64,000 nucleotides of DNA. It comes from Whitmania pigra. Taxonomy: Eukaryota; Annelida; Clitellata; Hirudinida; Haemopidae. Positions 51,253 to 63,083 of the stretch are shown here, piece by piece; within the stretch, counting starts at the first letter, position 1, and each line of letters begins with the position of its first letter. The stretch is from the NCBI GenBank assembly GCA_021613335.1, contig JAJTWR010000329.1, positions 1,390,001 to 1,454,000 of the forward strand, given 5' to 3'. Below the pieces are notes generated by a model. That model saw only the letters and a list, made by a program, of their open reading frames with translations. It searched no databases and was not told where the DNA came from. Both the position numbers and the translations under genes were made by a program.

Positions 51253-54060
51253 ATGTCAAAGAGTTCCATATCCAGAAATAGTGCTAGGACATGTAAATGG
51301 ATGATGACAAATATTCGAAGCTGCAAAAATAAGTTTACAGAGTTATTTATGTTTCTACTATCTGAAGATCCTGATATTTTCTGTTGTACGGAGACCTGGC
51401 TTAATATAGATATTCCTAGCTCTATGTTTTGCCCTCCTGGGTACATGTCAGTTAGATGGGACAGAGGAACCAGAGGAGGGGGAGTGATGCTGTTGGTGAG
51501 GGACTGTCTCCACTATCGTTCAGTTGATATTCCCACCAGATTTAAACACATTGAATTGGTTTGCATCGACATTTTATGGGGTTGTGTTACCTGGAGAGTG
51601 ATTGCATACTACCGCAGCGGAGGCTTAGACATCAATGCCGAGAATTATGCAGTTGAAAGTATTGATTGTTTGCGTCATCTCTGCTCTGTTAAACATACAG
51701 TCTGTATCATGGGGGACTTCAATTTGCCGTTTATGAACTGGTCTCAAAACATTGCTCCAAATAATAGCATTTACAATATGTTTCTGGGATTTTTTAATGA
51801 CTTTGGACTTCATCAATTTGTTACAACTCCAACAAGACATGAAAATTTGCTTGATTTAGTGATTTCAAACGACCCTCAGTTTATCACCAGAATAGAAACA
51901 TTATGTCCAATTTCAAACAGTGATCACAACGTTATCAGCTTCAGACCAAATATTCCATCGGACTGGTTTTGCAATCAGGCAGTACCATCCACAACATACA
52001 ACTTCAGGAAAGCCGATTATCTCATGCTCAATGAACATCTACAGGGGATAAACTGGAATTTGCTTTTTCAGTTCTGTCCCACAGTGGATGAATGTTGGCA
52101 GGAGTTTAGATACCAGGTGGGAGTTGCTTTTGAACTGTATGTCCCAAAATTCTCAGCTGCAGTATTCAAATATGGAGGGAAAAAATATCCCCTACATATT
52201 AACCAGCTTCTGCAGTCAAAATTAAGACTTTGGAGAATTTGGAAACAAGGTAACAACAATGATGACAAAACAAGATACAACAACATTGCTAAAGCATGTA
52301 GCAAAGCCGTTGAGAAATACTATGCAGCTTTTGAATTAGAACTGCTCCATAGCAGGAACATCGGCAGACTGTATAACTATGTAGGTAGAAAGCTGCATGC
52401 ACGAAGCAATATATCTGAGATAGCCCTCCCTGATGGTGTCTTGACGAGAGATCCTTTAAAAATTGCAAACACCTTCAATAATTATTTTACATCAGTTTTT
52501 ACGATTGATGACGGTGTAGCCCTCTATGTTCCTCCCTGTTCCAACACCACATTAAACAGCATTGATTTCTCTCCAGAGAGCATACACAAAACTCTTCGCA
52601 CACTGGATCCATCATTTTCAGCAGGTCCCGATGGCATTCCCAATGTGTTCCTGAAAAGGTGTGCATCATCGCTTGCTGTTCCATTGTCTCACATATTTGA
52701 TACATCTTTTAAAGACAAAAAATTGCCCCAGGAATGGAAAGTAGCTCTGGTTACACCCATCCATAAAAAAGGACCCACCACGACACCAGAAAACTATAGA
52801 CCAATCTCCATTACTTCAACAAGTTGCAGAGTGATGGAACGAGTAATAAACAGGGCAATTATGCAACATCTAACCCATCACAAGTTGATAGATGTCAGTC
52901 AACATGGTTTTGTTCAGGCCCGATCCACAATTACAAATATGCTCGAGTGCACTCAGCAGTGGTCAGAGCAACTCCAAGCTAAGCTTACCACTGATATAAT
53001 ATACCTCGACTTTAGAAAGGCTTTTGATTCAGTTTCACATTCCAAACTTATCAATAAAATCTCAGCTTATGGTCTTGGAGACAGTATTAAAGGGTGGCTT
53101 GGCAATTTTTTGGACTCGAGGAATCAAAAGGTTAAAATCAACGGATCTGTGTCGGAGGAGGCTTTGGTCACCAGCGGTGTGCCCCAGGGTAGCGTACTTG
53201 GGCCAACCCTGTTTTTACTCTACATAAATGACCTGCCTGGCCTGCTCGGAACTTCGAATGTTGTTTGCAAGCTTTTTGCTGACGATGTCAAACTGTACAC
53301 TACGAACGGAGTCTCTCCAACTCAGCTACAATCTGCTCTTAACAAAGTGGCCCAGTGGAGTGACAAATGGCAACTACAACTTGCGCCTGACAAATGTCAA
53401 GTTTTCTCTGTAACAGGACGCAAACAGACAGGGGGATTCCATGAATACTCCATTGACGGGCATATCCTACAGCGTGTCGACAGGATCAGAGATCTAGGGA
53501 TTATAATGGATCCTTACCTGAAGTTCGACTCACACATTGAAGCCATCACCAAAAGAGCCGCAACAATCTCCTGGATGATCCGAACCTCTTTTTCTTCCAA
53601 AGATCGAGACATTTTAAAGCTCGCCTTTTGTACATATGTTAGACCAATACTCGAATATGCCTCCCCAGTCTGGAATCCACATCACAAATACTTAATTGAC
53701 AAAATAGAAAATGTGCAAAGGCGGTTCACCAAATCAATTCCATCTGTGGCATCATATCCATACATGGAGAGACTAAGGTTGCTCAAGCTTCCAACCTTGG
53801 AAAGGTGGAGACTTCTGGCTGATTTAACACTTGGATTCAAAATATTACATGGCTTTACTAATACCTTTCTAATACAATCCTTCATTGCACAAAACTATAC
53901 AGGAACACGAGGACATTGTCTTAAACTTAAACAAAGTAATTATTCTATAGACATTGTTAAATTCTCCTTTTTCAATAGAATCGTAAAGCCATGGAACACA
54001 TTGCCAGGTGATGTCGTTAAATCAACCACGGCCTCCTGCTTCAACGCTGCCCCTGTGTAA
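51253..54060 (+). CDS. LINE ORF2: endonuclease and reverse transcriptase
   Basis: 935 residues, uninterrupted. An N-terminal apurinic-type endonuclease (about 10-240) shows TNIRSCKNK, TETWL, MGDFN and the catalytic NSDHN. The reverse transcriptase (about 480-750) shows YLDFRKAFDSVSH, SGVPQGSVLGPTLF and LFADDVKLY with the FADD catalytic pair. A C-terminal ILEYASPVWNP block follows, typical of Jockey/CR1/L2 elements. No RNase H domain is visible. Reverse transcription at the target site is the expected job. The start ATG at 51253 follows ORF1 by 23 bases. Confidence 0.93.
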   Translation: MSKSSISRNSARTCKWMMTNIRSCKNKFTELFMFLLSEDPDIFCCTETWLNIDIPSSMFCPPGYMSVRWDRGTRGGGVMLLVRDCLHYRSVDIPTRFKHIELVCIDILWGCVTWRVIAYYRSGGLDINAENYAVESIDCLRHLCSVKHTVCIMGDFNLPFMNWSQNIAPNNSIYNMFLGFFNDFGLHQFVTTPTRHENLLDLVISNDPQFITRIETLCPISNSDHNVISFRPNIPSDWFCNQAVPSTTYNFRKADYLMLNEHLQGINWNLLFQFCPTVDECWQEFRYQVGVAFELYVPKFSAAVFKYGGKKYPLHINQLLQSKLRLWRIWKQGNNNDDKTRYNNIAKACSKAVEKYYAAFELELLHSRNIGRLYNYVGRKLHARSNISEIALPDGVLTRDPLKIANTFNNYFTSVFTIDDGVALYVPPCSNTTLNSIDFSPESIHKTLRTLDPSFSAGPDGIPNVFLKRCASSLAVPLSHIFDTSFKDKKLPQEWKVALVTPIHKKGPTTTPENYRPISITSTSCRVMERVINRAIMQHLTHHKLIDVSQHGFVQARSTITNMLECTQQWSEQLQAKLTTDIIYLDFRKAFDSVSHSKLINKISAYGLGDSIKGWLGNFLDSRNQKVKINGSVSEEALVTSGVPQGSVLGPTLFLLYINDLPGLLGTSNVVCKLFADDVKLYTTNGVSPTQLQSALNKVAQWSDKWQLQLAPDKCQVFSVTGRKQTGGFHEYSIDGHILQRVDRIRDLGIIMDPYLKFDSHIEAITKRAATISWMIRTSFSSKDRDILKLAFCTYVRPILEYASPVWNPHHKYLIDKIENVQRRFTKSIPSVASYPYMERLRLLKLPTLERWRLLADLTLGFKILHGFTNTFLIQSFIAQNYTGTRGHCLKLKQSNYSIDIVKFSFFNRIVKPWNTLPGDVVKSTTASCFNAAPV

Positions 54061-54159
54061 ATGCCGGTCGATGTCTTTTGTTTTCTCTTGCAATTGTGTT
54101 AGTGGTCCAATTGGGCCCTTCAATTGTGTCTAATAAATAAAATAAAAAAAAAAAAAATT

Positions 54160-56112
54160 GGAATCGTGCAAGGTCGAGGTACAGCAAAAGTCTGTCTACA
54201 AAGTTTAGATGGAAAACCCAGAGATGTCAACCTAGAGAATGCATTATATGTTCCGTCATATCGACAAGATATTTTTTCTGTTCAGGCAGCAACAGCGAAA
54301 GGAGCGACTGTAAATTTCAGCCCACATTGTGCAGAACTTGTTGCTCAGAATGGTACTATTTTTAATATTTGCAAGTCTGGAAAGCTGTACTACCTGAACA
54401 ATGTTGCTGACAGAACTAACAATAAACACAGCCTACATGAGTGGCACTTGATCCTTGGTCATTGCAATGTCAGAGATATCTTGAAACTGGAATATGTTGT
54501 TGATGGAATGAAAATTACCGACAAATCAGAATTTCAATGTGAAGTTTGCACTCTTGGGAAAATGACACAGTCTTTCAACAGGCAAAGTGATGTGCGTGCC
54601 AAAGAACCGTTAGAACTTGTTCATTGTGATTTAAGTGGTCCTATCACACCTACTGCAAGAAATGGTTTCAAATATGCTGTTCGTTTTGTGGATGACCTAT
54701 CTGGAGCCAGTACTGTTTATTTCCTGCGCCAGAAATGTGATGTTGTTCATGCTGCTCAGAAGTTTTTTGCTGATTGTGCACCTATCGCAAAAGTTAAACG
54801 TTTGAGAACCGACAATGGAACAGAATTCACGAATAGAGATTTCAAATCACTATTGCTGAAGCATCAGATAAAACATGAAAAATCTGCGCCCTATTCGCCA
54901 CATCAAAACGGAACTGTTGAACGAAGTTGGCGATCATTGTTTGAGATGGCGAGATGTTTACTAATCCAATCTCAACTACCAAAAGAACTGTGGACATACG
55001 CTGCGCATGCTGCGGCATACACACGTAATCAATGTTTTTGCCCACGAACTGGTAAAACACCATATAAAAATTTGACCGGCAAGAAGCCTGACCTGTCCCG
55101 CATGTCTGTTTTTGGTTCAACATGCTATGCTTTTGTAGAAGATAAGAAGAAACTTGACCCAAGAAGCGAGAAAGCAGTATTCATAGGGTATGATCATGAA
55201 AGTCCAGCTTATTTCAAAAATTCTGGAGTTGTGAAAAAATCAAGGTGCGTGCGTTTCACGAACAAATTTGATTCAAATGAAAGTGAAGTTGTTGTTAGTG
55301 ATTTTTCTGACGGCTACATTGATCAAAAACTGACTGGAGTTGAAACGGAAACAAAGGCAGATGTAAGAAGTGATGAAATTGCCCAAACTGAAACCCAGGA
55401 TACCTCAAATTCAGATTCGATTGTTCGTAAATATCCTAAACGAAACACGAACAAACCAAAGTATTTGAGTGACTATATTCTGGATGATGACTCAATTAAT
55501 CTTAATGTTCATTACTGCTATAAAATGTCTGATGTGCCAAATACGTACAATGAAGCCATATCTTCTTCAGAATCTAGATACTGGAAACAAGCCATGTCTG
55601 AGGAAATGAACTCGTTAATGGAAAACGACACTTTTGAACAATGTCTACTACCTGAGAGTCGTAAAGTAATCAAAGGTCGTTGGGTCTATGCTGTGAAGTT
55701 TGGACCGGACGGCAGTGAGCAATATAAAGCCCGATATGTTGCCAAAGGTTATTCGCAAATAAAAGACATCGACTATACAGAAACTTTTTCACCAACTGTT
55801 CGAGTTACATCGATACGAATGATGATGCAGTTAGCAGTACAACGTAATCTGATTGTACACCAGATGGATGTTAAAACAGCATATCTAAATGCTCCAATTG
55901 ATTGTGAATTATACATTGAACAACCTGAAGGTTTTTCTGTTGATGACAAAACTGATAATAAAATTGTTCTGAAACTAAAAAAATCTCTGTATGGCCTGAA
56001 ACAGAGTGGCAGAAATTGGAATAACATGTTGCATGATTTTTTGATTTCTGAAAGTTTTGAACAGTCATCAGCTGATCATTGCGTCTACACTCATCTTTAT
56101 ACAGATTCTTAG
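54160..56112 (+). mobile_element. Copia retrotransposon, right part (integrase and truncated reverse transcriptase)
   Basis: Frame open from the LINE boundary to the stop at 56110..56112. Integrase: zinc-binding H-x-H (EWHLILGHCN) with CEVCTLGK, then catalytic D (VHCDLSGP), D (LRTDNGTEF) and E (HQNGTVERSW). After a variable linker, the RT begins with MSEEMNSLMENDTFE and KGRWVYAVKF, and continues through MDVKTAYLNAPI and LYGLKQSGRNW. It stops just before the YVDD-type catalytic box, so RT is cut short and RNase H is missing. The element cannot be autonomous. Order gag-protease-integrase-RT identifies Copia. Confidence 0.9.
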
Positions 56113-56310
56113 CTAGTTCTAAACTGTTTTGATTGCCGTTGTCGTGTAGTTCGTCGAGTCGAGTTCTTACGTAGTTTCTTAGTCGTTTCTTAGATGTTTA
56201 TTTAGTTTAAATAAACTACATTAACCTTCTGATACAACTTTGTATTTATTCCATCATCAGACATTAGTTATGACAAACTCAACAACCCGTCATTCGTCAA
56301 AGGGGGAAGG
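56113..56310 (+). other. possible LTR remnant after the truncated Copia
   Basis: Immediately after the RT stop comes a segment with TAGTTTAAATAAACTAC near 56200, which looks like a promoter/poly(A) part of an LTR. A purine-rich AAAGGGGGAAGG tract follows at 56298..56309. No second copy is in the window, so LTR ends cannot be confirmed. Confidence 0.35.
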
Positions 56311-56429
56311 TGATGGCAGCTTCTATTAAGCAGTCATTTCAACATAATTTACATAATTATTTTAATGTATCCTTATGCTTACATTACAATATCAAAATAT
56401 CATCAATAATTACAAAATTTGTGACTTAC

Positions 56430-56970
56430 AGTGTTCTGCTTTGATGCACCATAGTTGGCTTAAGATTTTTTGCCAGACCAGATGTTTTCAGGAACTTCTG
56501 TAAGATGCCGAAAGTATCCTAAGCAGATATCATGAAAATAGCTTCAATGAGTTCATTCAATCATTCAGTTTCGAAACCTTGAGTTGCAAAAAAAACTTAC
56601 TTTTGCGGCATCGTTTGGAACGCACAAACCTCTCAGAAGACTTTGTTTGCTGAATGTCATATTCTCCATCATCAAATAAGAGGAGAAATTGCTGAGGTCC
56701 TTTCTCAGTTGTTTTGGTATGGAGCTACATATTTATTTTCAAATATTTATTCTGGAACTATATAAGAAAGCAAAACCAAATATTTCTTACGATGCCGTGT
56801 CAACCAAATCAGGATGACAAATGGAGATGTAAATCATCGACGAAGCGGCGAAGCCAACATTTTTCGGCAACCTGTAAAACACTTATAAGCATAAGCATAA
56901 CGAAGATTCAAAATAAGCAAAATTCTATTGTCCACCTGTTTGGAAGTCCCGACGTATTTATCTGCGCCAT
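56430..56970 (-). CDS. candidate small multi-exon gene, unrecognised
   Basis: Putative exons (minus order): 56970..56936, 56871..56791, 56724..56601, 56518..56430, with GT donors GTAAGA, GTAAGT, GTAAGT after exons 2 to 4 and phases that close. The reading gives about 109 residues starting MAQINTSGLPN and containing LVDTASSIPKQLRK. Another frame of the third exon reads FLLLFDDGEYDI, which resembles a Tudor strand and continues to a stop in the fourth exon, but it needs a different second exon. Which frame is real, or whether this is a decayed gene, is unclear. Confidence 0.3.
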
Positions 56971-57587
56971 TTAGCGAGACAACGTGAAAACTACAAAACA
57001 AGCTTCGCGCGGATAGTCAATCAATGATTCGAACCACGTGAGCTACATTTCGTAAACAGATTTTAAAACTCAGAATATACATTGCTCTCTCCAGTTTAAA
57101 TTCTCCTAAGTATATATATATAATTATTTAAATATCTAATATATAGAAATTAAAATATATATTATATAAGACCAAACTGTGTTTAAACGGAGATAGAGTT
57201 TTAGTTTTACACCTGTAATAATTAATATTACGATTACGCATCTGGAGTCATAGTTGCATAACTAAGATGATTTGGACTTGTTAATTAATGTTCCCCAAAT
57301 GGCGTCCCTGGTTATTTCCGAAAAATTTCAGAATATCTTCGATCTTTCGGGTTCGGTTTCCGAAAGCTCAGAATGAAATTTTTCCGAACCCAATCAAAAC
57401 CGAACGTTCAGAAAAAAATTATTTCCGATTGCGTACTCGAATAAAACCGAACGTCGAAGTCTCGTGCCAATTTAATAGAATCTAATTTTGACGTGCATTG
57501 TAATTTCTTTCGTAATTTGACAACCTAAGTTGCCTGTGACCTTTCAAATCCTGAAGTGGTCCATTTTGATTTTCTTGCGGGGGCCAA
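56971..57587. other. intergenic, AT-rich
   Basis: Contains a TATATA-rich stretch at 57112..57170 and nothing else that I can recognise. Confidence 0.5.
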
Positions 57588-58719
57588 GTGTCGGATTAAG
57601 GAGGGGAGGGGGGCAGGGCCACCCACCAAGAAGGGACATCCACCAATACAGACTTTCGATCAAATCTATACAAAATGCATGATACGTTTTCAAAACTAGT
57701 AGACAGTGTCTGATAAAAGGAAGAGTTAGGTTTTAATTTGGCATTTGGTTTAGCGTATCGAATGATGTACTATTAATACATACACTCAGTCCAATATATA
57801 TATATATATATCGGAATTATCTTTTTACAATATCTCAACTAATCGTCAATAGTCACGGGAATTTTTAAAATTTTAGCATGTTATGTAAATAATGCTTCCA
57901 AAATTATTTTTTAAATTTGGTGAGTATTATTTTCAAACTTAGTAAAAAATCTCAAAAATATGTTTTTGCGGTGCTCAAAAAAGATAGGAAGTAAACGTCA
58001 AAAACCAATAATCACAATAAAAATGTATTTTTTTTACATAAGATGTTATTTAATATGAAATTATGTTTTTTTTCTTTTCTATTATTTCAAAGCATCATTT
58101 GTCATGTAATTGCAAGTAGCAAGTATGAACCTATTGAGCTCTTTAGCAATCGTCGATCTCGAATATTTGGCTTTCCCGAAGGTGATCTTCCCCTTCTCAT
58201 TTTTTTCAGACAAAGCTCTACCCAGGGCTAAACTAACAACAATAAACTAAAAAGGGAAATTTCTTAAAAGTATCCTGCTTATATACCATAGAAGCCTAAT
58301 TTGAAGTTCATTTACCTTGTTAATTTGATTTTATAGCTTGTGTGGAGATACATTGAGAAAAATGGCCCAGTGGAACTTTGTAACCTTTGTAACATTCATG
58401 GCAAAAGGCATCGAATTTTGACTGAGGCGTTGAAACATGCTGATTCTCAGACATGTCACATGTCACAGAAGTACATCCTGCAGATCAAAGGCACTTAAGC
58501 ATGACCATCAGCAGATTAAAGATGTACTACATTAAATTGCTAAAAGATAAGGGTGTGCAGAACACTTTCCCAAACATTGAGATAGCTCCACGGATATACC
58601 TTATTTCGATGTTGCCAAAACGCATTGGCGAGCGCTCCTCAAAACTCAAATTGATTGAGAACCGATTACGAACATCAATGAAGCAGGCACGACTTGTACA
58701 TTTGGCTATCGTGAATTAG
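57588..58719 (+). mobile_element. decayed hAT transposon with a transposase C-terminal remnant
   Basis: The frame at 58453..58719 encodes a segment ending ERSSKLKLIENRLRTSMKQA then RLVHLAIVN, the dimerisation-region pattern of hAT (DUF4371/ZMYM-type) transposases. A degraded GTGTCGGATTAAGGAGGGG end at about 57588 resembles the terminus of such elements. No matching right end was found, and the frame between is broken, so it is inactive. Confidence 0.6.
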
Positions 58720-58869
58720 ACTTCAGTAACGTTATCAGCCAGCGACTTTGCCACACGGTAATCTAGAAATGTATCTGGACTTATAATTTCATTCATTTTT
58801 TTTTATTTTAGCCATATTTACTTGGTTATATTATAATTTTCGTTTTCATGGAAAAAATAAATTATTTAA

Positions 58870-59262
58870 CAGTCAAATCTCGTTACTATGCCACCTGTCG
58901 GGACAGATCAAAAGTGGCGTAGTAGCGAGGGTTTGTAAAAGCAGTCTTATTTTTTCAAATAAAAACGCCTTTTCTCCTTCAGCATAAAGTCTGTTCGCTT
59001 GTGTTTCTGAGATGACATTACGGGCTGAATTTGAAGAAAAATAACAAAAGAACGACTGATTGAAAAGGGAAAGGTTCTAGAACCAACCAAAGAATAACAA
59101 TCATCTAGATTTTAAAATAAATTTTAAAATAAAATTCAATTAATTTAGTGATGTGTAAATTTATATATATGGTCATTAGATTATTATAAATAATCGAACA
59201 CTGCGCAGAAATACAGACTTTTTCACGACTTTTGCCTTTTGACAGTCACACAATAGTGGCAT
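58870..59262. mobile_element. possible pogo/Tc1-like miniature element
   Basis: ACAGTCAAATCTCGTTACTA begins at 58870 and continues TGCCACC. GTGGCATAGTAGCGAG, its inverse apart from one base, lies at 59247..59262. A further GTGGCGTAGTAGCGAG copy lies at 58911..58926, forming a local hairpin with the left end. CAGTC-AA-CTCGTTA ends are typical of pogo/Tigger elements. There is no transposase frame. A clean TA duplication at the right end is not seen. Confidence 0.45.
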
Positions 59263-59830
59263 AGTAGCGAGAGTAGGGGGTGGCATAATAATTGTATTTT
59301 GTATTTTCACAAGCCCCATTGATTTTGATGCAACGTAATAAGGGTAAAAGCCTTCACTATTTGAATTTGGGATGGGAGACGAGACAGGCAACAGCCCCTG
59401 ACTTTAGACGCAAAAAGGTCATCTCTTCATGTTTTACGAGGGTTTGCCCTTCCTCTGAATTTTGGCTAGAAAAAAAGGTCGTCTCCTCGTGTTGTGCAAA
59501 GGTTTGCCCCCTTGGAAAAAGCTAAAATGACGGCCCGGGGTGAATGGAAATAACTAAAACTTAAAATGGTTTAAAAAGCATTTTTTGGATAAAAATTAAC
59601 GTTTAATATTTATAATAAAACCTCATTAAATTTTGAAATTGTAAAAGCTAACGCAAATCAAAGCCTGCGTTTATATTTTTGTCATTTAAAATTATTAAAA
59701 ATTATAAAAATATTATCTTTAGACAAATTAATGTTTTAAGATTAACTGTTTTGACTCAGGCACACAATAGGGGCCGAAGACGTTGTTTGGCTTGAAATTC
59801 TGCAGCCGATGGGGCTATGAGGCTTATGAA
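59263..59830. other. intergenic region with a repeat fragment upstream of REEP
   Basis: Holds the repeat fragment at 59401..59540; the remainder is AT-rich and presumably includes the REEP promoter. Confidence 0.5.
59401..59540 (+). repeat. dispersed repeat fragment, copy 2, with an internal near-duplicate
   Basis: Two similar units of about 55 bases (AAAAAGGTCATCTCTTCATG... and AAAAAGGTCGTCTCCTCGTG...) lie in tandem. The second matches 34262..34365 in order and spacing. Confidence 0.5.
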
Positions 59831-62800
59831 ATGATTTCTGTTATATTGTCGCGAGTAGTCATGTTAGTTTTTCAATTTTAATTATTAACTTATCAGATCT
59901 TCTAGTTGACTTGGGATTAATTGATCTAATAACATTATTAATTCTTACTAGACAGCAAATGCCACTTAGACTAGCCTTAGAACAAAACAGGAAAATATTA
60001 CGTTATCTAACCAAAGTAAAAACTTAATTAATTTTTTTGGTAGAATTTTATTTGGAACGCTTTATCCTGCTTATTCGTCATACAAAGCAGTAAAGACTAA
60101 AAATGTGAAGGAATATGTGAGTGTATAAATTCATAACGCATATAAAAGCATGTTTCTATGTATGCATTAAATTTTTCCAGGTAAAATGGATGATGTATTG
60201 GATTGTTTTTGCCTTATTCACGTGTGCAGAAACATTTGCTGATATCTTCATTTCTTGGTTAGACATTTGGAATTTTATGATAAAATGAGTTACATGAGAC
60301 AATTAATAACATTGACTTAATATTTATGATTTTAATGCCAAGAAATTGTTGAAGAAATTCTACAATTTTGGTTGAACATTTGAATTTTTATATTTGTATT
60401 GAGTACCTTGGGATAGATATCTTATGATTTAAAATATTTGGCAAATAATTTAAAAATATTTTTGTGCTGACAACAGGCTGCCATTCTACTATGAAATAAA
60501 AATTCTCTTTGTCATATGGCTCATGCTGCCTGCTACTAAGGGGGCCAGCCTCATTTACAGGAAGTTTGTTCATCCTCAACTTTCTAGGAGGGAAGAGGTG
60601 AGATGTTATTGCTTTCCATAGTTATTGATTTGGTGAAATGTAAAGGCATGGACTGCAGATAAACAATTGTATTTTAATACTGATGTTTGGCAATTCTTGT
60701 TTCCTTGCTCGGAATTCCATCTTTTCTGACCAAAATTTGATACTAGAGCTTGCATTTGGAAATTTAGGGGATAGGCAGACAAAATTACTTAGTTGTCTTA
60801 GTTGAAAAAAGGTATAAAGAATGTTATTTCGAATTTTGAAATCTTTGTCAATTTTAAGTAATCATTGACAAATGGCTGAGAAAAATATTATCAGGGTTAT
60901 TTGAAGCATCCCACTTAGGAAATCGCTACATGAATTCAGTGATTTATCTCTTTAAAGGACTTTAAATATTGAATGCAGGACATCGACAAATGCATCGCAA
61001 AAGCTTCTGATCAGGGTTACTCAACTCTCCTAGCTCTCGGGACAAAAAGCTTCAATTATGCCGCTAACATAGTTCTTGCCACAGCCCTGAAGGTACGTCG
61101 TTGGTTACTAGAAAGTGGATGATTAATTGTCTTGTTTTTGTGCTAGGTGTTATATTCCTTGTAATGATAGTGATGAATGTTTTGATTGTTATTTAAATGA
61201 ATGCTTTTCTTAAATTTGATTTATGAGATGTTGTTCTACATGTAAATACTGTAAATTCTTCAAAGTTGCCAAGAAATGTTCATTTCAATGTTCAGTTGTT
61301 ATTTAGGCTTTAATGCCTTGAAATAAGCAAAAAGAGGTTTTTGACTAAAATTTAAGAATTTTATTTCAAGTAGTTTGAGTTTAACAAGTGTTAAGGATCA
61401 ATACAATCAAGTCGTAATGCAATGCTCAACCATCCTTTCAAATGTTAAAGTATGTAATTGACAACATGCGGTTGGTAAATATGAATAAAATCAACTATTG
61501 TAATGGGAAGCTGTTAAAGTAAACATGCACTTGTTGTGGCTGAATTACAATGTTGAGGTTGCTAATGGTAACAGTAGGAGTGAAAGATGGATTGTTTATG
61601 TGCGTGCGTGCACGTGATGCTTTAATGATGCATGTGTGATTATTCGGTGGTAATGTGCAGCCAGCTTAAATGTCAATTATTGATTTTTTCAAATGCAAAT
61701 GCATATGTTCATATGCAGAACAAAACTTTTAAGTTATTCGTTAGTTTTAAATACATCCGAATATATCAAAATTGAACCTGCTATATATTTGACATCCAAG
61801 CTCTACTTCATTTGACATTTTGTGCTTTAAACCTTTCTCATTGTTATTGATATTCATGCTTGATTTTGCAATTGAATACTTATTTATTACTACTTAAAAT
61901 TTCTAGGGTCAGACTACGATCGTTGACCAGCTCAAGAAGAGCTACAGTTTGAATGACTTATCAAAAGAGGAAGATTCATTGGATTATGCTCACCAGACTG
62001 AAGATGAAACAGATGACCAGGTTGACAACGAAGAACAGCAACTTGGTGGTGGTGATGATGATGATGATGAGCTGGAAAGGAAGCAAAAGGTCGACGAGAG
62101 TGAGAAGCAGACGAAAGTGAGGAGGAGAGTGAAGCAAGGTGGTGCAGGTTTGTCTCTGCAAATGGGAGACATTTTGAGGATTATTTTTGTTATTTTCTAT
62201 TAATAATTGATGTTTTTGTTAAATTCTATTGACAAGTAATATTTTTATTCCTATTCATTATAACTGATGAATCCATGTGCCTGTGATTGAAAACACATCG
62301 ACATTGTGCAATATTTAGGCATTTGAGAAGTGCAATTGATGTGATCATTAAATTGCTAGGTTACTTAACACTGGTTTCAAGCACTAACTGCAACTTCAGT
62401 TAGAATGACTGGTTGTGAGGCACTGGAGATTTAATTTTGAAAATTCATTTTAATAGGATTGGATCCATTGCTGGAGCACGAAGAAGTGGCATCATTCAAG
62501 GAGAAGAAAACTCGTTCAAAGAAAAATTATGACCACACAGAGGTAGCATTGTAGTTGTTGCCAAAGCTCTGTTGCTAGTAACAAGACAAAATCTTGCCAT
62601 AGGATTCACCTGAATAATAAAACAAATCTTAAAATCCGATCACATTTTATAAGGTTTTAGCATATTTATTCTACAAAGTCTTTGCTAATGAAGCAGACAA
62701 TATTTTGTTAATTTCTTAGTATTTGGATTATTCAAACTAATCATCGTCTAATGATATGTCTGAGTGAAAATCATCTGAAACAGCTTTAAGTGTTTTTAAA

Positions 62801-63083
62801 TCTGATAAATCCATGAGCGAGTCATTCTGTGCTTATGTGGTTGAGCGTAATTGATTGTTAAAATTGTGGCTCTTGCGGTTATTAGATTCAGTTAGAAATG
62901 AACTACAGGTCTTTGGTTTGTTGCAGAATTTTAATTTCAGACAAGGATTGAGCAAATCCTTTATAAAATTTCTTGGTCATTAATGTTCATAGACAACATT
63001 TGTTTAATTTCCAGGTTTACCACATGGGCACCCTCCCACGCAAAACTCGTCTGGCAAGACCTGCAATCAACACGAAGGAGTGA
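59831..63083 (+). CDS. receptor expression-enhancing protein, REEP1-4 type
   Basis: ER-membrane-shaping protein of the TB2/DP1/HVA22 family; REEP1-4 members also link ER to microtubules. Eight exons: 59831..59862, 60044..60116, 60181..60257, 60477..60597, 60979..61092, 61907..62147, 62457..62542, 63015..63083; 270 residues. The N-terminal [10 protein letters not shown] runs into [20 protein letters not shown], then [20 protein letters not shown] and [20 protein letters not shown]. The last is the second hydrophobic hairpin. The signature [20 protein letters not shown] follows. Starting at the hydrophobic segment without a long N-terminal extension fits REEP1-4 rather than REEP5/6. The C-terminal tail carries an acidic run (GGGDDDDDE) and then basic clusters. 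Introns are longer than in the first half of the window. Confidence 0.94.

Larger units (their letters stand above)
50606..54159 (+). mobile_element. non-LTR retrotransposon (LINE) nested in the Copia
   Basis: About 3.55 kb with a short 5' region (50606..50740), ORF1, ORF2 and an A-rich tail (AATAAAATAAA then a long A run, about 54130..54157). Target duplication GGAATC at 50600..50605 and 54160..54165 marks the insertion. RT and endonuclease features place it in the Jockey/CR1/L2 assemblage; the clade is not fixed. Both ORFs are open, so it looks young. Confidence 0.9.

Noticed and set aside
57288..57485. A 65-codon frame with repeated FPK/FRI words.
   Set aside because: Comes from a locally repetitive TTTCCGAA-type sequence; no family resemblance or splice sites.
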